Assembly (NCBI GenBank): GCA_002712845.1
Contig: PAUV01000038.1
Location: forward strand, 3,749 to 14,179
Direction: 5' to 3'
DNA from: Rhodopirellula sp.
GTDB lineage: Bacteria; Planctomycetota; Planctomycetia; Pirellulales; Pirellulaceae
DNA length: 10,431 bases
Part shown: in pieces, positions 8,601 through 10,431 of the stretch
Layout of the letters: the number at the start of each line of letters is the position of its first letter
Numbering within the stretch: position 1 is the first letter of the stretch
Made by a program: the position numbers and the translations under genes
Notes under the pieces: generated by a model
What the model was told of the DNA's origin: nothing
The model's input: the letters and a program-made list of their open reading frames with translations, nothing else
Database searches by the model: none

Positions 8601-9500
8601 CCAGTGAAAATTGTCTTCACCAATCCGGATGCCACTGATCATAACCTTGTTGTGGTCAAGCAAGGTGCACTTGAGGAAGTCGGTATGGCGGCCAACGCGA
8701 TGGCTCGTGATCCAAAGAACGCCAACTCCGATTTTATTCCGAAGGATAAGCGGCGGCTGATTTTGCAAGCCACCAAAATGATCGGGCCAACGAGGAAGTC
8801 GCGGGTCCATGTGTTACGGTTCGAAGCTCCGAGCGAACCAGGGGTTTATCCTTATGTCTGCACTTTCCCTGGGCATTGGGTTGTGATGAAGGGAATCATG
8901 GTGGTTGCCGATTCGGAGATCCAGGCAGCAGAATTATTGGCTGCAGAAAAACCAGCGACGGTTCAGGAATGGAAAATGCCAGATTTCGAAGATCTGGTGG
9001 TTCCCGAAGCAACCGAAAAGGTTGTGATGCGGGGAATGGCTGCATTCATGAAAGCCAATTGCAATCAGTGTCACGTGCTTGCGGGGCATGGTGTTAATTT
9101 GGGCCCCGATCTCATGAAGGTAACAGAGCGGTACAAGGGCGGTAAATTGCTCAAGCAGTTGATCGAACCTTCCAGTGAAATCAACGAGAAGTACCAGACC
9201 TTTAAGTTTTTGATGGACGATGGCCGACTGGTGAGTGGAGTTGTTGCTTCCGAGGATGAAAAATTCGTGAATGTGATGAGCAATTTGTTGACTCCAAAGC
9301 TGCTGACCCGATTGAACAAAAAAGAGATCGAGCAGCGTGTCAAATCAAAGGTCTCCGCGATGCCGGCAGGGCTTCTGGATGTGTTGACGAAGCAGGAAAT
9401 CAGTGAACTGATGTCCTTTCTGCAGTCACCAGGATTTCAAATGCCCGAGCATCTGAAAAAAATGCATTCTCATGATCACCACGGAAGCAGCAAAAAGTAA
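5700..9500 (+). CDS. Exported PVC-type multidomain redox protein: degenerate SGNH domain, PVC dehydrogenase propeller, azurin-like copper domain, cytochrome c
   Basis: The 1266-residue protein starts with a Sec-type signal peptide (hydrophobic 8-22, likely cleaved near VQAQ), so it acts outside the cytoplasmic membrane. Residues about 80-280 resemble an SGNH hydrolase, with GNM at 90-92 where GDS is expected, FGFNE (156-160) and NGAHLND (258-264). Residues about 370-725 match the Pirellula/Verrucomicrobium membrane-bound dehydrogenase domain, a probable beta-propeller with two Ca-loop-like DTDGDGKAD copies (447-455, 490-498). Residues 735-925 look like helical repeats. Residues 940-1070 are a cupredoxin with azurin-type ligands His981, Cys1054, His1059 and Met1063 in CTFPGHWVVM. 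Residues 1105-1245 form the PVC cytochrome c domain with CNQCH (1121-1125) and SAMPAGLL (1219-1226, possible axial Met1221). The tail HSHDHH (1256-1261) is His-rich. It probably oxidises a sugar-like substrate and passes electrons through copper and/or heme, but the substrate is unknown. The ATG at 5700 lacks a Shine-Dalgarno; the nearby ATG at 5695 runs into a stop. Confidence 0.93.
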   Translation: MRLPRISCLLIFICFASSSCFVQAQNASLKDAKNKDAKNSATGNAEPVLDPDLKQYGIYAASAPRAEKTTPLKTTLPLELDAGDRVAFIGNMLLERSQYFGYLEALLQMKAKTQRITVRHLGWPADAVDLQPRPSNFAGLMQHLKHEKADVVLAAFGFNESFAGPEGGEAFEKALRTFLNELRSSAFNGQSAPKVILLSPIANERVDGVDAAGLNNGNLEVYTEIMLRAAADLEIGFIDVFHPTLSAMASPGTDLTINGAHLNDAGYRLFSRLVYQELFNQEAPLVPEDLRNVVVDKNRQFFRRYRPLNTFYYTGGRSKTYGYLDFLPAMRNFEIMTANRDARIWDLVEGKEIAGPIDDSNLPVMPDTKQSRGANQWMSAADEQKAFEVDPRFEVSLFAGEEEFPALAAPIQMRWDNRGRLWVSCSTTYPHVYPGNEPNDQLVIIEDTDGDGKADKSSVFADDLHIPLSFVFGDGGVYVSEEPHLTFLKDTDGDGKADVRKQLLSGFGTEDSHHSLHDFVWTPDGDLLFRESIFHHSQVETPYGPVRQQNSGWFRFEPDTHRLTSFGTYPSTNPWGVTFDDWGQHVASHPIFAAAFHSLDPDYPRQHPRPNGLRAYSGTCGQEFVDFATFPDELQGGYIKARYKPTNRIEIHRWLEGEFGFDEEYVSDLIFSKNLSFIPVDIRFGPRGALYVCDWYNPVKGHAQYSLRDERRDRHSGRIWRIVAKGKSLQETPKIADATILELLDQLKRPEGRIRAWIRRELRERDPLAVQKALDLWVKQLDPEDDRFRHHQIEAIWVYRGVNGTNLKLLRDLLGCDDKYARAAAIQQLRYWHDQFDDLYSLLENAVNDSYAMARMEAVIVASHIGTKQALDVMLQVLKHPQGGHLSYAITCALESRTLKRHWEKNDNYDLRKLLRDAKQSAGLTEPTPSAADAQFDSQKGIATIKISCMPEVMRFTTEQFSVRTGQPVKIVFTNPDATDHNLVVVKQGALEEVGMAANAMARDPKNANSDFIPKDKRRLILQATKMIGPTRKSRVHVLRFEAPSEPGVYPYVCTFPGHWVVMKGIMVVADSEIQAAELLAAEKPATVQEWKMPDFEDLVVPEATEKVVMRGMAAFMKANCNQCHVLAGHGVNLGPDLMKVTERYKGGKLLKQLIEPSSEINEKYQTFKFLMDDGRLVSGVVASEDEKFVNVMSNLLTPKLLTRLNKKEIEQRVKSKVSAMPAGLLDVLTKQEISELMSFLQSPGFQMPEHLKKMHSHDHHGSSKK
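5787..5816 (+). repeat. Perfect 15-bp in-frame tandem duplication
   Basis: aaagacgcaaagaac occurs twice back to back (5787-5801 and 5802-5816). It encodes KDAKN twice (residues 30-39), just after the signal peptide of the multidomain protein. The copies are identical at every base including third positions, which suggests recent slippage. Confidence 0.9.
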
Positions 9501-9541
9501 GCCCTCGCTCCCCCAACGGGTTTACGCGTTGGCGGAGGGCT
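9500..9541 (+). terminator. Strong stem-loop at the stop codon of the multidomain gene
   Basis: The outer stem pairs agccctc (9500-9506) with gagggct (9535-9541), and an inner stem pairs ccaacg with cgttgg around the loop. Extra unpaired bases lie on the left arm (gctcc) between the two stems. The hairpin begins on the last base of the TAA stop codon. No T-tract follows, so it is a U-less terminator-like or mRNA 3'-end structure and not a textbook intrinsic terminator. Confidence 0.6.
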
Positions 9542-9666
9542 GGCATGCAAGTGCAGAGGATCAAGATCCGACTTCGCGATTGAGCTGTTTAACGCTACAT
9601 TTTGAGAAATACAGCCACGAGCGGCATTCAGAAGTGTGATTTGCGGCGGAAAAGGGCTGGTCAGAT

Positions 9667-9674
9667 GAGGTGAT
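9667..9674 (+). promoter_or_regulatory. Shine-Dalgarno sequence of the 2-hydroxyacid dehydrogenase gene
   Basis: GAGGTGAT at 9667-9674 is an eight-base match to the complement of the 16S rRNA 3' end (ATCACCTC). The GAGG core ends six bases before the ATG at 9677. It fixes the start of the downstream gene. Confidence 0.75.
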
Positions 9675-9676
9675 TG

Positions 9677-10431
9677 ATGCGAATTGTTCTTTGCTATCCC
9701 GTTGAGAAGAGGCATGTTGCTCAGATTCAAGCCGCCGCTCCGGAATGGGAGGTGGTGAATGCTGGGCAAGAGCGGATTGATGAGTTGTTGCCCACTGCAG
9801 ACATCTTCATAGGGCATGCAAAGGTGCCCGTGAATTGGGATCGCGTTTTAGAGTCTGGAAGATTGAAGTGGATTCAGTCCTCCGCGGCGGGGTTGGATCA
9901 TTGTCTTGTGCCCGGCATTATCGAGTCTGATATTCTCGTAAGCAGCGCCTCCGGACTTTTTGCGCCGCAGGTTGCGGAGCAGACGTTCTCCCTTCTTTTT
10001 GGTTTGCTTCGGAAAGCTCCGCTGTTTTTTCGTGCTGAACAGAAGCGTGAATTCATTCGCTTGCCAACGGATGACTTGAGAGGAAAAACGGTGGGAATCG
10101 TTGGCATGGGCGGCAATGGCCGCATGTTGGCCCGGATGCTCAAACCATGGGATATCAAGCTGGTAGCGACTGATTATTTTCCAGTTGATCCCCCTGCAGA
10201 ATTAGACGAAGTATGGCCTGCTGACAGGTTGGATGACCTGCTTGGTGTCAGTGATATCGTGTTGTTAACATTGCCGTTAAATGTAGACACTCACAGCTTG
10301 TTTGACGCGAATCGGTTGAATCAGATGCGTTCAGGGGCACTTTTGATCAATGTGGCCCGGGGAGCGGTGGTCGTTGAGGATGCACTGGTGGGGGCTTTGG
10401 AGTCGGGGCAGCTTGCCGGTGCCGGGCTTGA
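9677..10431 (+). CDS. D-isomer-specific 2-hydroxyacid dehydrogenase (partial, C-terminus beyond the right edge)
   Basis: This is an NAD(P)H-dependent oxidoreductase of the D-2-hydroxyacid dehydrogenase family, which interconverts 2-keto acids and D-2-hydroxy acids in the cytoplasm. The frame is open from the ATG at 9677 to the edge, giving 251 residues of about 310-330. The N-terminal part of the substrate domain includes KWIQSSAAGLDH (64-75). The Rossmann domain has the dinucleotide motif GIVGMGGNG (140-148), an Asp in the ATDYF stretch (165) that suggests NAD preference, DIVLLTLPLNVDTHSLF (193-209) and LINVARGAVVVE (223-234) with the catalytic Arg228. The catalytic Glu and His would lie beyond the window. 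The subgroup resembles the phosphoglycerate/glyoxylate reductase-like enzymes, but the substrate cannot be set. It follows the multidomain gene by 176 bases on the same strand, past a hairpin, and has its own strong ribosome-binding site, so it may be separately transcribed. Confidence 0.92.
   Translation, partial: MRIVLCYPVEKRHVAQIQAAAPEWEVVNAGQERIDELLPTADIFIGHAKVPVNWDRVLESGRLKWIQSSAAGLDHCLVPGIIESDILVSSASGLFAPQVAEQTFSLLFGLLRKAPLFFRAEQKREFIRLPTDDLRGKTVGIVGMGGNGRMLARMLKPWDIKLVATDYFPVDPPAELDEVWPADRLDDLLGVSDIVLLTLPLNVDTHSLFDANRLNQMRSGALLINVARGAVVVEDALVGALESGQLAGAGL

Overview
The window looks like chromosomal DNA from a planctomycete, probably of the Pirellulaceae (Rhodopirellula-like) group. The main evidence is the 1266-residue gene at 5700-9500. 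Its layout, a propeller-type 'PVC' dehydrogenase domain followed by a CxxCH cytochrome c domain, is characteristic of Planctomycetes and Verrucomicrobia. Moderate GC, several starts without a Shine-Dalgarno sequence and roomy intergenic spaces fit that placement. No rRNA, tRNA, CRISPR array, insertion sequence or phage gene was seen.

Left part (1-4890), all on the minus strand, read right to left: a small OB-fold-like DUF3127 protein (4513-4890); a 486-base spacer with a degenerate 18/19-bp tandem repeat; pntA (2488-4026) and pntB (948-2480), the two subunits of proton-translocating NAD(P) transhydrogenase, only 7 bases apart; then, after a 173-base gap, a TAXI-family TRAP transporter solute-binding protein (774 down to the left edge, partial). 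PntAB uses the proton gradient to make NADPH from NADH. The TAXI protein would catch a substrate outside the membrane for a TRAP permease, which should lie beyond the left edge. Only pntA-pntB is clearly an operon.

Centre (4891-5699): about 800 bases between divergent genes with no convincing long gene. It must hold the promoters of the DUF3127 gene and of the large plus-strand gene. It also contains a 25-codon ORF with a good Shine-Dalgarno sequence.

Right part (5700-10431), plus strand: the large exported multidomain redox protein, which has a degenerate SGNH-hydrolase-like domain, a PVC propeller with two calcium-loop-like motifs, a helical repeat region, an azurin-like type 1 copper domain, a cytochrome c domain and a His-rich tail. 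A strong hairpin starts at its stop codon. After a 176-base gap comes the first 251 residues of a D-isomer-specific 2-hydroxyacid dehydrogenase, cut by the right edge.

Most of the window is ordinary housekeeping and accessory content. The best candidates for a second look are the copper-heme fusion with its pseudo-hydrolase domain, and the DUF3127 protein that ends in an SSB-like acidic tip.
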